A stretch of 64,000 nt of DNA from Paenibacillus xylaniclasticus (lineage in GTDB: Bacteria > Bacillota > Bacilli > Paenibacillales > Paenibacillaceae): the NCBI RefSeq assembly GCF_004001065.1, contig NZ_BIML01000020.1, forward strand, positions 1 through 64,000. Reading direction: 5' to 3'. Positions 1 to 8,407 of the stretch are shown in pieces. Both the position numbers and the translations under genes were made by a program. The notes beneath the pieces are model-generated. The model saw only the letters and a list, made by a program, of their open reading frames with translations. It did no database searches and was not told the origin of the DNA. Within the stretch, counting starts at the first letter, position 1; each line of letters starts with the position of its first letter.

Positions 1-45
1 AATATCGTACAGTGACAATTAATAATTTATCATGCCTATGTGCTA

Positions 46-513
46 CTAGTCAAGTATCTTTAATAATAATTTTCCGGCGCATTTTCCGCAGGCATATCGA
101 GCCGGATCGAGCTTGCGTCTCCGCAAATATTCCATGCCGCACGAGCGGCAAACAAGCTTATATTTGAAAGGTCTTGGCTTTCTCGCCTCGCGCTCTGGCA
201 GCGTCTTGCAGAACCGTGCAGCACCGACCTGTTTAAGCAGTCTGCGAAAATCCTCGTCCCTGTGCCGGTATCCGCGCTTCATAATGTGCAAGTGATAGTG
301 GCACAGCTCATGCTTGATGATCTTTTCCGTCTCTTCTTCCCCGAATGCGGCCAGCTGGTGAGGGCTAATTTCTATATTGTGCGTGGTTGTAAAATAGCGT
401 CCACCCGTCGCCTTCAATCGGCTGTTAAACGTCGCCCGATGCTTAAACGGCAGTCCGAAGCTTGCCATCGACACCCGTTCAACCCATGCTTGCAGCGTCT
501 CGTCATTCATCAT
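46..513 (-). CDS. sprT: SprT-like zinc metalloprotease-fold protein
   Basis: The product is 155 residues and matches the SprT family (YdcK in Bacillus). It has a zinc-protease-like HELCH motif at residues 68-72, with a further His at 76, and a C-terminal zinc ribbon formed by CRSC (122-125) and CGKC (142-145). The cellular role of bacterial SprT is not well defined; its fold is that of DNA-protein crosslink proteases, so a repair role is only inference. An AAAGGAG site lies just upstream of two adjacent ATG codons, so the start may be one codon later. The neighbourhood (sprT, cmpA, tex) matches the order seen in Bacillus, which supports the assignment. Confidence 0.9.
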   Translation of the reverse strand: MMNDETLQAWVERVSMASFGLPFKHRATFNSRLKATGGRYFTTTHNIEISPHQLAAFGEEETEKIIKHELCHYHLHIMKRGYRHRDEDFRRLLKQVGAARFCKTLPEREARKPRPFKYKLVCRSCGMEYLRRRKLDPARYACGKCAGKLLLKILD

Positions 514-644
514 TTATCTCCTTTCGCCTACTTGAATTGTAAAGGTGCAGTACGATACACTTCAAGTAGAACTTACAAAGAGCAATGTCACGGCTAGTCA
601 TGGATGGCCGTGTGTTTCGTTAATGAGGGGAGAACGATTCAGTT

Positions 645-998
645 ATGCCAACGATGCGCTATGTTCTAATGTTACAGAATAACCAGAACTTATTCGTCGA
701 GATGCCGCAATCGCACGCTTATCAGCTAAGCGCACTCAATTTGCGACTGCATAAAGAGATCGACAAATTGACCGCCGACAATGTTCCTGCACTTCCATAC
801 GCGATTGCGGAATGCGATAACGTCGAGCTTCATGATACTTCCGTGCGAATCCTATCAGGCCTCGACTACATTAACGAGCTTGAACGGGACTTCGCCTCCA
901 TTCAAGAGAAATCATACCCGCTTATCTCACTGCTGACAGAGATCCGAGCTCTCCAAGCGCAGCTCGAGCAATGGTATGAGGAAGAGTACGAACAATAG
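645..998 (+). CDS. small hypothetical protein
   Basis: A 117-residue soluble protein that I do not recognise. There is no signal peptide or membrane segment. The C-terminal third is acidic and rich in Leu, Glu and Gln (LRALQAQLEQWYEEEYEQ-like), so a short helix or coiled coil is likely at the end. A GAGGGGAG sequence lies about 14 bases before the ATG, farther than ideal; a second ATG three codons in is an alternative start. It sits between the divergent sprT gene and the spore gene cmpA. Codon use looks like that of the neighbouring genes, so I regard it as real but of unknown function. Confidence 0.65.
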   Translation: MPTMRYVLMLQNNQNLFVEMPQSHAYQLSALNLRLHKEIDKLTADNVPALPYAIAECDNVELHDTSVRILSGLDYINELERDFASIQEKSYPLISLLTEIRALQAQLEQWYEEEYEQ

Positions 999-1045
999 AG
1001 CTTCATTCAATTGAACGATCCAAAGCTAGGACCTGCACATCCTCC

Positions 1046-1074
1046 CATAAGTGCCCATATGCTATTCATACAGT
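1046..1074 (+). promoter_or_regulatory. likely sigma-E promoter of cmpA
   Basis: A CATAAGT element at 1046-1052 and CATACAGT at 1067-1074 are separated by 14 bases. This resembles the mother-cell sigma-E consensus (an ATA-centred -35 and a CATACANT -10). It lies just before the strong GGGAGGAGG ribosome site of cmpA. From established knowledge, cmpA of Bacillus is expressed under sigma-E, which fits. The predicted transcript start is only a base or so ahead of the ribosome site, so the leader would be very short. Confidence 0.5.
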
Positions 1075-1099
1075 ACGGTCCGGGAGGAGGACGACGCAT

Positions 1100-1246
1100 A
1101 TGCCGCAGTGGCTGTGCAACCAATTGATGCGCGCCTACCAGAAGAAGGATGTCCGGCAAATCCGTCTGCTGAACGATTGCTGGTTTTTCTATCGCGCGAA
1201 GCAGCGTCCAAGCGAGCAGAATGAGGATACCGTCACGATCAACTAA
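1100..1246 (+). CDS. cmpA: cortex morphogenetic protein CmpA
   Basis: A 48-residue gene beginning MPQWLCNQLMRAYQKK, with the conserved core QIRLLNDCWFFYR. This is the pattern of CmpA, the small protein that in Bacillus subtilis works with ClpXP in the SpoIVA quality-control step at the spore surface during cortex assembly. It has a very strong ribosome site (GGGAGGAGG at 1082-1090) and lies between sprT and tex, as in Bacillus. The C-terminal acidic tail (SEQNEDTVTIN) makes it about ten residues longer than the Bacillus form. A shared terminator follows it. The assignment rests on sequence similarity recognised by eye and on gene order. Confidence 0.9.
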   Translation: MPQWLCNQLMRAYQKKDVRQIRLLNDCWFFYRAKQRPSEQNEDTVTIN

Positions 1247-1283
1247 GCGTGTAAATATGCATCCTGTTATCGTGATTTTAACT

Positions 1284-1325
1284 AAAAAGCCGTTCCCAAC
1301 GACTATTGTCGGGAGCGGCTTTTTC
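1284..1325. terminator. bidirectional terminator between cmpA and tex
   Basis: A hairpin with GCCG(C/T)TCCC arms around a short loop is flanked by an A run on the left and a T run on the right. It can end transcription of cmpA on the plus strand and of tex on the minus strand. Confidence 0.85.
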
Positions 1326-1334
1326 CATATATTT

Positions 1335-3587
1335 TTATTCGTTGGATTCTATGTCCGGCTTCACCATCGTCAAGCTGACGCGGCCTTTCTTCACATCTGC
1401 CTCAAGCACCCATACTGTAACCGCATCACCTACGGAGACAACGTCCGTCGGATGCTTGACGAACTTCTTGGAGAGCCGCGAGATATGCACGAGACCGTCG
1501 TTCTTAATGCCAATGTCAACGAATGCACCAAAGTCAATTACGTTGCGCACCGTGCCCTGAAGCTCCATACCCGGCTTCAAATCTTCGATCTTCAGCACAT
1601 CCGTGCGGAATACAGGCGGCGGAAGCTCCTCGCGCGGATCTCGTCCGGGACGCTGCAGGCTCTCGATAATATCCCGTAACGTAGGCACACCAACGCCAAG
1701 CGACGGCGCAAGCTGCACCGGGTCAACCTCGCTCAGCTTGGCGCGCACCTGTTCCGAGCCGACATCCGCTAGGTTCAATCCAAGCTCATGGAACAGCTTG
1801 TCCACGACGCCGTACGATTCCGGATGAATCGGCGTCCGGTCGAGTGGGTTGCTGCCTTCCGGGATGCGAAGGAAGCCGATGCACTGCTCGTATGACTTCG
1901 CCCCGAGGCGCGGCACCTTCTGAAGCTGCTTGCGCTCGCGGAACTTACCATTCTCTTCGCGATATTTCACAATGTTGCGCGCAATCGTCGCATTAATGCC
2001 CGCCACATATGACAGGAGCGCTGGGGATGCCGTATTCACGTCGACGCCGACATGGTTCACCGCCGATTCGACGACGCCGCCAAGGCTTTCCTCCAAACGT
2101 TTCTGACTGACATCGTGCTGGTATTGGCCGACGCCGATCGCCTTCGGCTCGATCTTCACAAGCTCAGCGAGCGGGTCCTGCAGACGGCGGGCGATCGATA
2201 CGGCGCTGCGCTCCGATACATCGAGTGTCGGAAACTCCTCGGCTGCCAGCTTGGAAGCGGAATAGACGGAAGCGCCCGCTTCGCTGACAATCACATATTT
2301 CAATTGATCCGCGCCTGCTGCGCCAGACTGACGTCTCTTACTGATCAAATCAGCAATAAACTGTTCCGTCTCGCGGGAAGCCGTGCCGTTGCCGATGACG
2401 ATCAAATTGACGCTGTACTTATCGATTAATCCGCTTACGATCCGCTCTGCTTCTGCCACTTTATTGTTAGGCGGTGTCGGATACGTTACGGCGACCTCCA
2501 GCAGCTTCCCAGTATCATCTACGACAGCAAGCTTACAGCCCGTACGGTAAGCTGGATCGACGCCGAGCACGATTTGTCCGCGAACCGGCGGAGACAACAG
2601 CAAATTACGCAAGTTAACAGAAAAGATCGAAATCGCGTGCTCTTCTGCCTTCTCCGTCATCTCGCCGCGAACCTCGCGTTCGATTGACGGCGCGATCAGC
2701 CTTTTGTATGCATCTTCAATCGTTGATTCGAGAACCGCTTGAATGGACGGCGCCGTAAACTTGCGAATGATTCGGCGGCCGATCCAATCGTGTACCCGCT
2801 CAGCCTCGACATCGAGCGTAACTCGGAGCACTTCCTCCCGTTCTCCGCGGTTGATGGCAAGCACACGGTGAGGCGGAAGACGCTTAACCGGCTCTTGATA
2901 GGAATAATACATCTCATATACGGTCTCCGCCTCTCTATCCTTCGCCTCTGTCTTCAGCACGCCATGCTCCTGCGTATGCTTGCGCACCCACGCGCGCACC
3001 GCTGCATCGTCCGCGATATTCTCAGCAATGATGTCCATCGCGCCCTGCAATGCGGCTTCCGCTGTCTCTACGCCTTTGTCTGTATTGATATAACGAGCAG
3101 CTTCAACAAGCGGCTCTCCCTGCTTCGGCTGCGACCAAATCCAATCCGCAAGCGGTTCAAGACCACGCTCCTTGGCAACGCTTGCTCTCGTTTTACGCTT
3201 TTGCCGATAGGGACGGTACAAATCTTCGACTTCCTGAAGCTTACCCGCTGCTTCAATGCTCTTGCGCAGCTCTTCGGTCAGCTTACCCTGCTCCTCAATA
3301 AGCCGAATGACTTCACGCTTGCGCTCCTCCAGATTGCGTCTGTATTGAAGCTTCTCCTCGATATCGCGCAGCGCATTCTCGTCGAGCTCCCCTGTCATCT
3401 CCTTGCGGTAACGGGCGATGAACGGAATCGTGTTGCCCTCATCGAGCAACGATACCGCCGCCTTGACCTTCGTGAGCGGGATCGACAGCTCGGCTGCGAC
3501 TTCCTTGACTATCCGTTCATTCTCTGCAGCTGCCGTCTGCTTCGTTTCGTTAACGTCCGCCGTCTCGCTTTGATTGTTAACTGCCAA
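1335..3587 (-). CDS. tex: Tex family S1 RNA-binding protein
   Basis: A large protein with the full Tex layout: N-terminal helical region (NTIPFIARYRKEMTG motif), a YqgF/RNase H-like domain (VLGVDPAYRTGCKLAVVD), tandem helix-hairpin-helix segments (LLSYVAGINATIARNIV), and a C-terminal S1 domain (GTVRNVIDFGAFVDIG). Tex binds nucleic acids and is linked to transcription and RNA decay; its exact job in Firmicutes is unclear. The open frame extends to an ATG at 3647, but no ribosome site precedes that codon, whereas GGAAGGTG sits nine bases before a TTG at 3587. I prefer the TTG, giving 750 residues and a shorter N-terminal extension relative to Bacillus YdcI. The start remains uncertain. Confidence 0.9.
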   Translation of the reverse strand: MAVNNQSETADVNETKQTAAAENERIVKEVAAELSIPLTKVKAAVSLLDEGNTIPFIARYRKEMTGELDENALRDIEEKLQYRRNLEERKREVIRLIEEQGKLTEELRKSIEAAGKLQEVEDLYRPYRQKRKTRASVAKERGLEPLADWIWSQPKQGEPLVEAARYINTDKGVETAEAALQGAMDIIAENIADDAAVRAWVRKHTQEHGVLKTEAKDREAETVYEMYYSYQEPVKRLPPHRVLAINRGEREEVLRVTLDVEAERVHDWIGRRIIRKFTAPSIQAVLESTIEDAYKRLIAPSIEREVRGEMTEKAEEHAISIFSVNLRNLLLSPPVRGQIVLGVDPAYRTGCKLAVVDDTGKLLEVAVTYPTPPNNKVAEAERIVSGLIDKYSVNLIVIGNGTASRETEQFIADLISKRRQSGAAGADQLKYVIVSEAGASVYSASKLAAEEFPTLDVSERSAVSIARRLQDPLAELVKIEPKAIGVGQYQHDVSQKRLEESLGGVVESAVNHVGVDVNTASPALLSYVAGINATIARNIVKYREENGKFRERKQLQKVPRLGAKSYEQCIGFLRIPEGSNPLDRTPIHPESYGVVDKLFHELGLNLADVGSEQVRAKLSEVDPVQLAPSLGVGVPTLRDIIESLQRPGRDPREELPPPVFRTDVLKIEDLKPGMELQGTVRNVIDFGAFVDIGIKNDGLVHISRLSKKFVKHPTDVVSVGDAVTVWVLEADVKKGRVSLTMVKPDIESNE

Positions 3588-3685
3588 GTCTGCCAACACC
3601 TTCCCATTAAAAATAGCTATACTCACATAAGAATGCCCGGTCGTCATTCGACGCCCGGGCGTCCCGCCGGATCTGTCCGTACATG

Positions 3686-4327
3686 CTAACGCTGCAACCC
3701 GACGAAAGGATTGTTGGCCTTCTCGAAACCGATCGTTGTCTTCGGTCCGTGGCCCGAATAGACGACGACATCATCTGCCAGCTTGAACAGCTTCAGATGG
3801 ATCGAATCGTACAAATCTCGTTCTCTGCCGCCTGGCAAGTCGGTCCGGCCGATCGACGAGCGGAATAATACGTCCCCGCTGAACAGATCATTGCCGCACA
3901 GTAGACTGACGCTGCCTGGCGAATGGCCTGGTGTATGCATGACCGAGAAACGATGGCCAATCAGCTCCAAGGTCTGACCTTCGTCAAGCGCATATTCGGC
4001 CGGATCAGTCGTCAGCGGAGGCGTTACATCCGACCAACGGCTGGAGCCGTTGAGTTGGGCGTTCGTAAGCCAGTCCGCCTCCAAGTCGTGAATGTAGACC
4101 GGGCACCCCTTCGCCTTCCGGACCTCGTCTACGCCGCCCATATGATCGAAATGCGCATGAGTTAGAATAATCGCTTCAATATGAATGTTCTGTATGCGTT
4201 CTAGCAATCGCTTCGGATTCATCCCCGGATCGATAATAATACCGCGTTGCCCACTGTCATCGGTCAGCAGGTAACAGTTCGTCTGAAGCGGTCCGAGCTG
4301 GAACGACTCAATATTCAGCTTGCTCAT
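3686..4327 (-). CDS. MBL-fold metallo-hydrolase (YqgX/glyoxalase II-like)
   Basis: A 213-residue metallo-beta-lactamase-fold hydrolase. The metal motif THAHFDHMGG is at residues 56-65, followed by the downstream ligands in HTPGHSPGS, FSGDVLF and YSGHGPKT. Size and motif spacing match the short YqgX/GloB-like group, which hydrolyses thioesters or related small molecules; the exact substrate cannot be told. It follows the thioredoxin-fold gene by four bases and is surely cotranscribed with it. There is no signal peptide, so it acts in the cytoplasm. Confidence 0.85.
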   Translation of the reverse strand: MSKLNIESFQLGPLQTNCYLLTDDSGQRGIIIDPGMNPKRLLERIQNIHIEAIILTHAHFDHMGGVDEVRKAKGCPVYIHDLEADWLTNAQLNGSSRWSDVTPPLTTDPAEYALDEGQTLELIGHRFSVMHTPGHSPGSVSLLCGNDLFSGDVLFRSSIGRTDLPGGRERDLYDSIHLKLFKLADDVVVYSGHGPKTTIGFEKANNPFVGLQR

Positions 4328-4331
4328 CGTC

Positions 4332-4940
4332 TTAGAATGAGGAGAGCAGGTCGCGTAATTCGCTGACGATGACGGCTTGATAAGCCGTGCCCTCGCCGTA
4401 GCGGCGTCCCATCTCCTGGCGCGTAGCCGCCAGCTTCTCCTGATAATCTGCTGCCTCGCGATCCGGATTCGCCAGCTTGAAGGCGATCATCGCCTCTTGT
4501 ACATGCTTCGGACGAGGTCCCCATTGACCGAGCACATGACCGCCCGTATCCGCAAAAATAACGATCGGAATCGCGCGACCACCCATCGTCAGAAACTCGT
4601 CCATCGTATCGAGATGCTCTTCGATCACGAGCACTTCCGTTGGAATACCGCTGATCGACAGAGCTTGGAACACAACCGGCACGTTGCGCACAACGTCACC
4701 GCACCACTCTGCCGCTAGAATAAGACAACGGATGTCGTCACGATTGTTCAACGATTCGAAGAACTCACGATCGTCTTCACTCGGCCATTCGAATTGGTCA
4801 TACCATGAACGAAACTCTTCTTTGTTCTTATTCATGCCGTCCATGAATTGCTGCGGCGAAATCCCTTTGTTCAGCTTTGCTGCTACATTCTTACCCACAA
4901 TAGCAAACCTCGCTTTCATTCCGAGATAAATAGTCGTCAT
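4332..4940 (-). CDS. thioredoxin-fold family protein
   Basis: A cytoplasmic protein of about 202 residues of the thioredoxin-like group sometimes called Thioredoxin_9. The motif AAEWCGDVVRNVP (Cys at about 80) stands where thioredoxins have WCGPC, so only the first active Cys is kept; the cis-Pro region is GRAIPIVIF. This means it may not be a classical disulfide reductase. I chose the ATG with MTTIYLGMK since TAGGAG lies just upstream; an ATG four codons earlier has no better site. It forms an operon with the MBL hydrolase (4-base gap). Role unknown. Confidence 0.8.
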   Translation of the reverse strand: MTTIYLGMKARFAIVGKNVAAKLNKGISPQQFMDGMNKNKEEFRSWYDQFEWPSEDDREFFESLNNRDDIRCLILAAEWCGDVVRNVPVVFQALSISGIPTEVLVIEEHLDTMDEFLTMGGRAIPIVIFADTGGHVLGQWGPRPKHVQEAMIAFKLANPDREAADYQEKLAATRQEMGRRYGEGTAYQAVIVSELRDLLSSF

Positions 4941-4991
4941 TCTCCTACCCATTGTATCAGAAGACGGCAGATATAGGCAAAATCAGTACCG

Positions 4992-5045
4992 AACAAAAAA
5001 AAAGCAGACAACGTCCGGCAGAAGATTGCCATAGAAGCTGTCCGC
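4992..5045 (-). terminator. terminator after DedA gene
   Basis: On the minus strand the arms GCGGACAGC and GTTGTCTGC pair, with two G-U wobbles, and are followed by a run of nine T. It ends the dedA-type transcript. Confidence 0.75.
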
Positions 5046-5056
5046 TTATGGTACAT

Positions 5057-5665
5057 TTAGGCCGATTTGCGGCGTGAACGTACAATTTTGTATACGACAT
5101 ACACAACAAGCAGGCCAAGTGCAATAAGAATTGCCTCTTGAACATATTTGCCCGCTTCTTCATCAATAGTCTCCCACTGGTCGCCAAGCTTCCAGCCTAG
5201 ATACACGAACAATAGAGACCAAGGCAGCGAGGCAAGCGCCGTCAGCAGCGTGAACAGTCCGAATGACATACGCGCCATCCCGGCTGGAACTGAGATCACT
5301 TGCCGCATGACCGGTACGAATCGTGCCGTGAACACGATGCCTGCACCATATTTATTAAACCAGCCTTCGGCAATATCGATATGCTTCTTCTTCAGCTTCA
5401 GGAACTTGCCATATTTCTCAAGGAAGGGACGGCCTCCAAAGCGCCCAATCGCGTATAAAATCCAGTTCTGCAACACAGCGCCGACGGTTCCAAATATGAC
5501 CGCACCAACGAACGAGATTTCATTGGCTGACACTAAGTAGCCAGCGTACGAAAGCACGACCTCACTAGGTATGACTTCAACCATCATTCCGAACAAAATG
5601 CCGAAATAGCCTAAATCCTTCATCCATTCCAGCATTGTCGACACCACATCCGACAGTATGTGCAT
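5057..5665 (-). CDS. DedA family membrane protein
   Basis: A 202-residue integral membrane protein of the DedA/VTT family. It has the family signature around EVIPSEVVLSYAGYL near the N-terminus, a GRFGGRPFLEKYG segment in the middle and FTARFVPVMRQVISVPAG in the second re-entrant region, followed by two helices and a basic end (KIVRSRRKSA). Members transport or flip lipids such as undecaprenyl phosphate or phosphatidylethanolamine and support envelope stability; which substrate applies here is unknown. It is followed by its own terminator. A second VTT-type gene lies at about 50 kb in this window. Confidence 0.9.
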   Translation of the reverse strand: MHILSDVVSTMLEWMKDLGYFGILFGMMVEVIPSEVVLSYAGYLVSANEISFVGAVIFGTVGAVLQNWILYAIGRFGGRPFLEKYGKFLKLKKKHIDIAEGWFNKYGAGIVFTARFVPVMRQVISVPAGMARMSFGLFTLLTALASLPWSLLFVYLGWKLGDQWETIDEEAGKYVQEAILIALGLLVVYVVYKIVRSRRKSA

Positions 5666-5824
5666 GATCTCTCCTTTCGCCTCTCCTTCTGCCTCTCCAC
5701 AGGCATGTCTCTGCTTCGTATTCTAGCATATACCGCTTCCGGGTTGCTAGAACCCGGCATGTTCTGACAAGCCCAAGCATAGACTAGCCAAGAATGGATA
5801 CGTTGAAACGGAGGTTAAGTTCCA

Positions 5825-6271
5825 ATGGCCAAATTTATCGTCGTACCCAAAAGGTCTTTCCTGCTAGCCGCTGCCTTTCTCGTCTTGCTGCTGCTCACGG
5901 CCGCCGTATGGCGTCTGAACAGCGATAAGCCCGCTTCCGCAGCGGTTACGGAGCCACAAGTGTTCCAGATTGTGACCGGCGAGTTCGAAACGACAGACCG
6001 CGCAGGCGCAATGCTGGAAGCGTACCAGTGGAGCCCTGGCTCTATCTATGTAACGAAAGGGAAGCCTGTTGAGCTTCAAATTACCGGAATCAGCGGCGAC
6101 CGCCATCCGTTCGAGATCGAGGGACTCGGCATTAAAGGCGAGGTGCTCAAAGGCAAAACGACGATCGTCCGGTTCACGCCGAAGGAAGCGGGTACGTACG
6201 CAATTCGCTGCTTAACTCATGCCGATATGCGAAGCGGCGGTCCAATGGTCGGTTATATTTTCGTCCACTAA
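5825..6271 (+). CDS. membrane-anchored cupredoxin-like protein
   Basis: A 148-residue protein with an N-terminal membrane helix (residues 11-28) and an outside cupredoxin domain. Type-1 copper ligands can be seen: His94 (DRHPFEI), then Cys129, His132 and Met135 in the pattern CLTHADM, with a GGPM turn after it. It probably binds copper and carries electrons or delivers copper at the outer face of the membrane. The nearest relatives are the stand-alone cupredoxin domains related to the CuB domain of cytochrome oxidases and nitrous oxide reductases. No copper enzyme lies next to it. Start: AACGGAGG precedes the ATG by about 8 bases. Confidence 0.8.
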   Translation: MAKFIVVPKRSFLLAAAFLVLLLLTAAVWRLNSDKPASAAVTEPQVFQIVTGEFETTDRAGAMLEAYQWSPGSIYVTKGKPVELQITGISGDRHPFEIEGLGIKGEVLKGKTTIVRFTPKEAGTYAIRCLTHADMRSGGPMVGYIFVH

Positions 6272-6343
6272 CATCCTCATATGAAAAGTAGCCGCTCTTC
6301 AAGCCGGCGCATACGATAGCCTTAGAGAGGAGGCGGCTGCCCT

Positions 6344-6655
6344 GTGAAGCCTGCGAATGAGAAGCATACGACCCCTTATCCGACCGCAAGAAAAATTAAA
6401 CGAGCGTGCAGCAATGAGCTATACCGGACGATCAAAAGACTGGGCACATGGATTCCTGCCGATAAGCGGGAGGAAGCGGAGCAAATATATTTCAAGAAGG
6501 TCGCAATGCATCTTCCTTGGATTGTCGAGCATCAAAGCAACCGCAAAGTGCTGGCCGATTGGTGGGACGAGAACGTAAGTGCTGAGATTGCCAATCTATG
6601 GGAAGTCGACCGTACCGCGCTGTGTGCAGCGTTCCGCCAAGCTTTCGGAGGATGA
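6344..6655 (+). CDS. small hypothetical protein
   Basis: A 103-residue soluble basic protein starting with GTG and with a clear AGAGGAGG site about 10 bases upstream. Conserved-looking parts are PTARKIKRACSNELYR, a PWIVEHQSNRKVLADWWDENV stretch and a C-terminal aromatic/acidic helix. I do not recognise the family. Trp-rich helical content suggests a small folded domain. It ends only three bases from the stop of the convergent polymerase gene, so no terminator separates them. Confidence 0.65.
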   Translation: MKPANEKHTTPYPTARKIKRACSNELYRTIKRLGTWIPADKREEAEQIYFKKVAMHLPWIVEHQSNRKVLADWWDENVSAEIANLWEVDRTALCAAFRQAFGG

Positions 6656-6658
6656 TGC

Positions 6659-8197
6659 TCATATCGGATGAGGCTTACTCGGTTCACGCGTACGCGTATA
6701 TGAATAGTTCGATCCGTACGCACCAAGCGCCAGCAGCAGCAGCCACCAGCTGCCATAGCTCATATCGAAATCAATAGCCGCATGCAGCAGCAGTGCGGCT
6801 ATTGGGGCGGCCACAATTTTCCTCCCCTCGTTCCGCATGACGATGATAATCATACATATAGCGATTGCGATTATAAAAACAAGCCCGACTAACCCAAAGT
6901 CGAGCAGAACATCCAAGTAGCCGCTGTGTACCTCGTGCACACCAAGCTGCTCACCGGCAAGACGCTGCCAGGCGTCCCCGCCATGGCCTAACAACGGCGA
7001 TTGCCGCCATAGGCGGATCGCCTCGCTGTACATCGATACACGCGATATAGCTGTCTCGTAATGGCCGCCCCGCGTCAGCAACGTCGGCGGCAGCAGCGAA
7101 GTAATCGCCGCAGCGCCAAGCGCAAGCAGCGCTAAGGCGGCGGCATGCGTGCGTGCGCGGCACTCGGCGCGCCTCAGCAGTCGGCGGTGAAGCGCCGCAA
7201 GCCCCGCGGCTCCGGCAGCACAGCACAGCAGCAGCGCTGCGATTCGCACCCCGGCCGGCAGCGCTGCCGCAGCCTGCGCCGCCGGCTGTATACCGGCGAA
7301 CGTGTATGCGAGCGCTGCGCAGGCGCACGTCCAGCCGGCGCTCGACAGCCAAAGCGCGAGCCGCCGACCGCGCAGCAGTAGCGCTCCAATTGCAATGCCG
7401 GCCGCATAGACAAGCCAAGCCCCGCGCGATTCGGACAGCAGCAGCGCATGCAGCAGCGGCACAGTCAGCAGTGACACCACCAAAAGTTGTACGCAGCTGA
7501 CGTTTCTATTGCGTCTATCCCCCCTATCGCTGCGGGCATCAGAATTACATTTCCTTGCCGGGTAAGACTCCGTCAGCCTCGCAAGCGCCCAAAGCAGCAG
7601 CACAGCCGCCCACGCGCCTTGAGCGTTCGGATATTGCAGCAAGCCCGACAGCCTCGCTCCTACCGCTGAAATTCGAGTATCCTCTGTCATCAGAATGAAT
7701 CCATTAGCCGATGGAAGCCATCCAAGCCAAGCCGCTGTTGAAGCAGGTCCGATCAGCAGGGCCGTTATTATAAGAATTAATGTGCTGGTAATGTCTTCTT
7801 TATTGTTACGGCGACGGCCGAGCATCAGATAAGCCAATGCGGCGACGCCAAGCCAACGTACACAGGCGCCTGCCGACGCGGCTGCCGCCTGCTCCGATCC
7901 CACCCAGCCAAGTAACAGCATAGCCATGCCGATAATCGCCACACCAAAGCAGGATACAATTATTGCCTTATACATATCGAATAGCGGCTCTACTGCTGGT
8001 GCCGGATAACACTCTATTCGTCCCGCTTGAACAGCCATAGCCACCGCACCTAACGTCACAACCAGCGCCGCAATAGCGGCAGCGCCATCCGCATACAGAC
8101 CGGCCTCCGCCGTTGCAGCGCCCGTCATGACAACAATCGCCCCTTGCACAGCCGCTGAAGCAAAGCCCGTTCTCTCAATCGTCCAATCCCGCATCAT
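6659..8197 (-). CDS. O-antigen ligase / Wzy-type polymerase family membrane protein
   Basis: A 512-residue protein with about a dozen hydrophobic helices. The family signature appears near the C-terminus: SPLLGHGGDAWQRL followed by HEVHSGYLDVLLDFGLVGL, the Wzy_C/O-antigen-ligase motif. Such proteins join sugar repeat units to lipid or to each other; in Firmicutes they are often found in exopolysaccharide or wall-glycan work, or as uncharacterised WaaL-like proteins. The middle (about 7.1-7.4 kb) is very GC- and Ala-rich, unlike its neighbours, and makes long false frames on the other strand. No polysaccharide genes lie beside it, so it is an orphan here. No clear ribosome site at the chosen ATG. 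Confidence 0.8.
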   Translation of the reverse strand: MMRDWTIERTGFASAAVQGAIVVMTGAATAEAGLYADGAAAIAALVVTLGAVAMAVQAGRIECYPAPAVEPLFDMYKAIIVSCFGVAIIGMAMLLLGWVGSEQAAAASAGACVRWLGVAALAYLMLGRRRNNKEDITSTLILIITALLIGPASTAAWLGWLPSANGFILMTEDTRISAVGARLSGLLQYPNAQGAWAAVLLLWALARLTESYPARKCNSDARSDRGDRRNRNVSCVQLLVVSLLTVPLLHALLLSESRGAWLVYAAGIAIGALLLRGRRLALWLSSAGWTCACAALAYTFAGIQPAAQAAAALPAGVRIAALLLCCAAGAAGLAALHRRLLRRAECRARTHAAALALLALGAAAITSLLPPTLLTRGGHYETAISRVSMYSEAIRLWRQSPLLGHGGDAWQRLAGEQLGVHEVHSGYLDVLLDFGLVGLVFIIAIAICMIIIVMRNEGRKIVAAPIAALLLHAAIDFDMSYGSWWLLLLALGAYGSNYSYTRTREPSKPHPI

Positions 8198-8407
8198 GCT
8201 GCGCCGGTGTCCAGTCCCCTCCCAGGCATCAGCTCCCCCTCCTTACTCCCGTTCAGCATTGTCTTCTGCTATACATTATGTCCGCCAGGACATCTTGTAA
8301 AACTTTTCTTCCAGCTTATTCGTTCCATGGTTCTAGATGAATGGTTAATCAACCGCAGCCAGTTAAATAATATTACTTTCTACATAAGTAGAACTGGAGG
8401 GTATTCA

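Noticed and set aside
2739-3689. A 316-codon open frame opposite tex
   Set aside because: It is antisense to the well-supported tex gene and follows from its codon pattern; the text has no domain.
7145-7500. Several long open frames rich in Arg, Ala and Pro on both strands inside the polymerase gene
   Set aside because: They come from the very GC-rich part of the O-antigen-ligase-like gene and have no ribosome sites or family likeness.
8207-8407. N-terminal extension of the ABC ATPase
   Set aside because: The 67 codons do not look like protein of this family, while the ATG at 8408 has a strong ribosome site.
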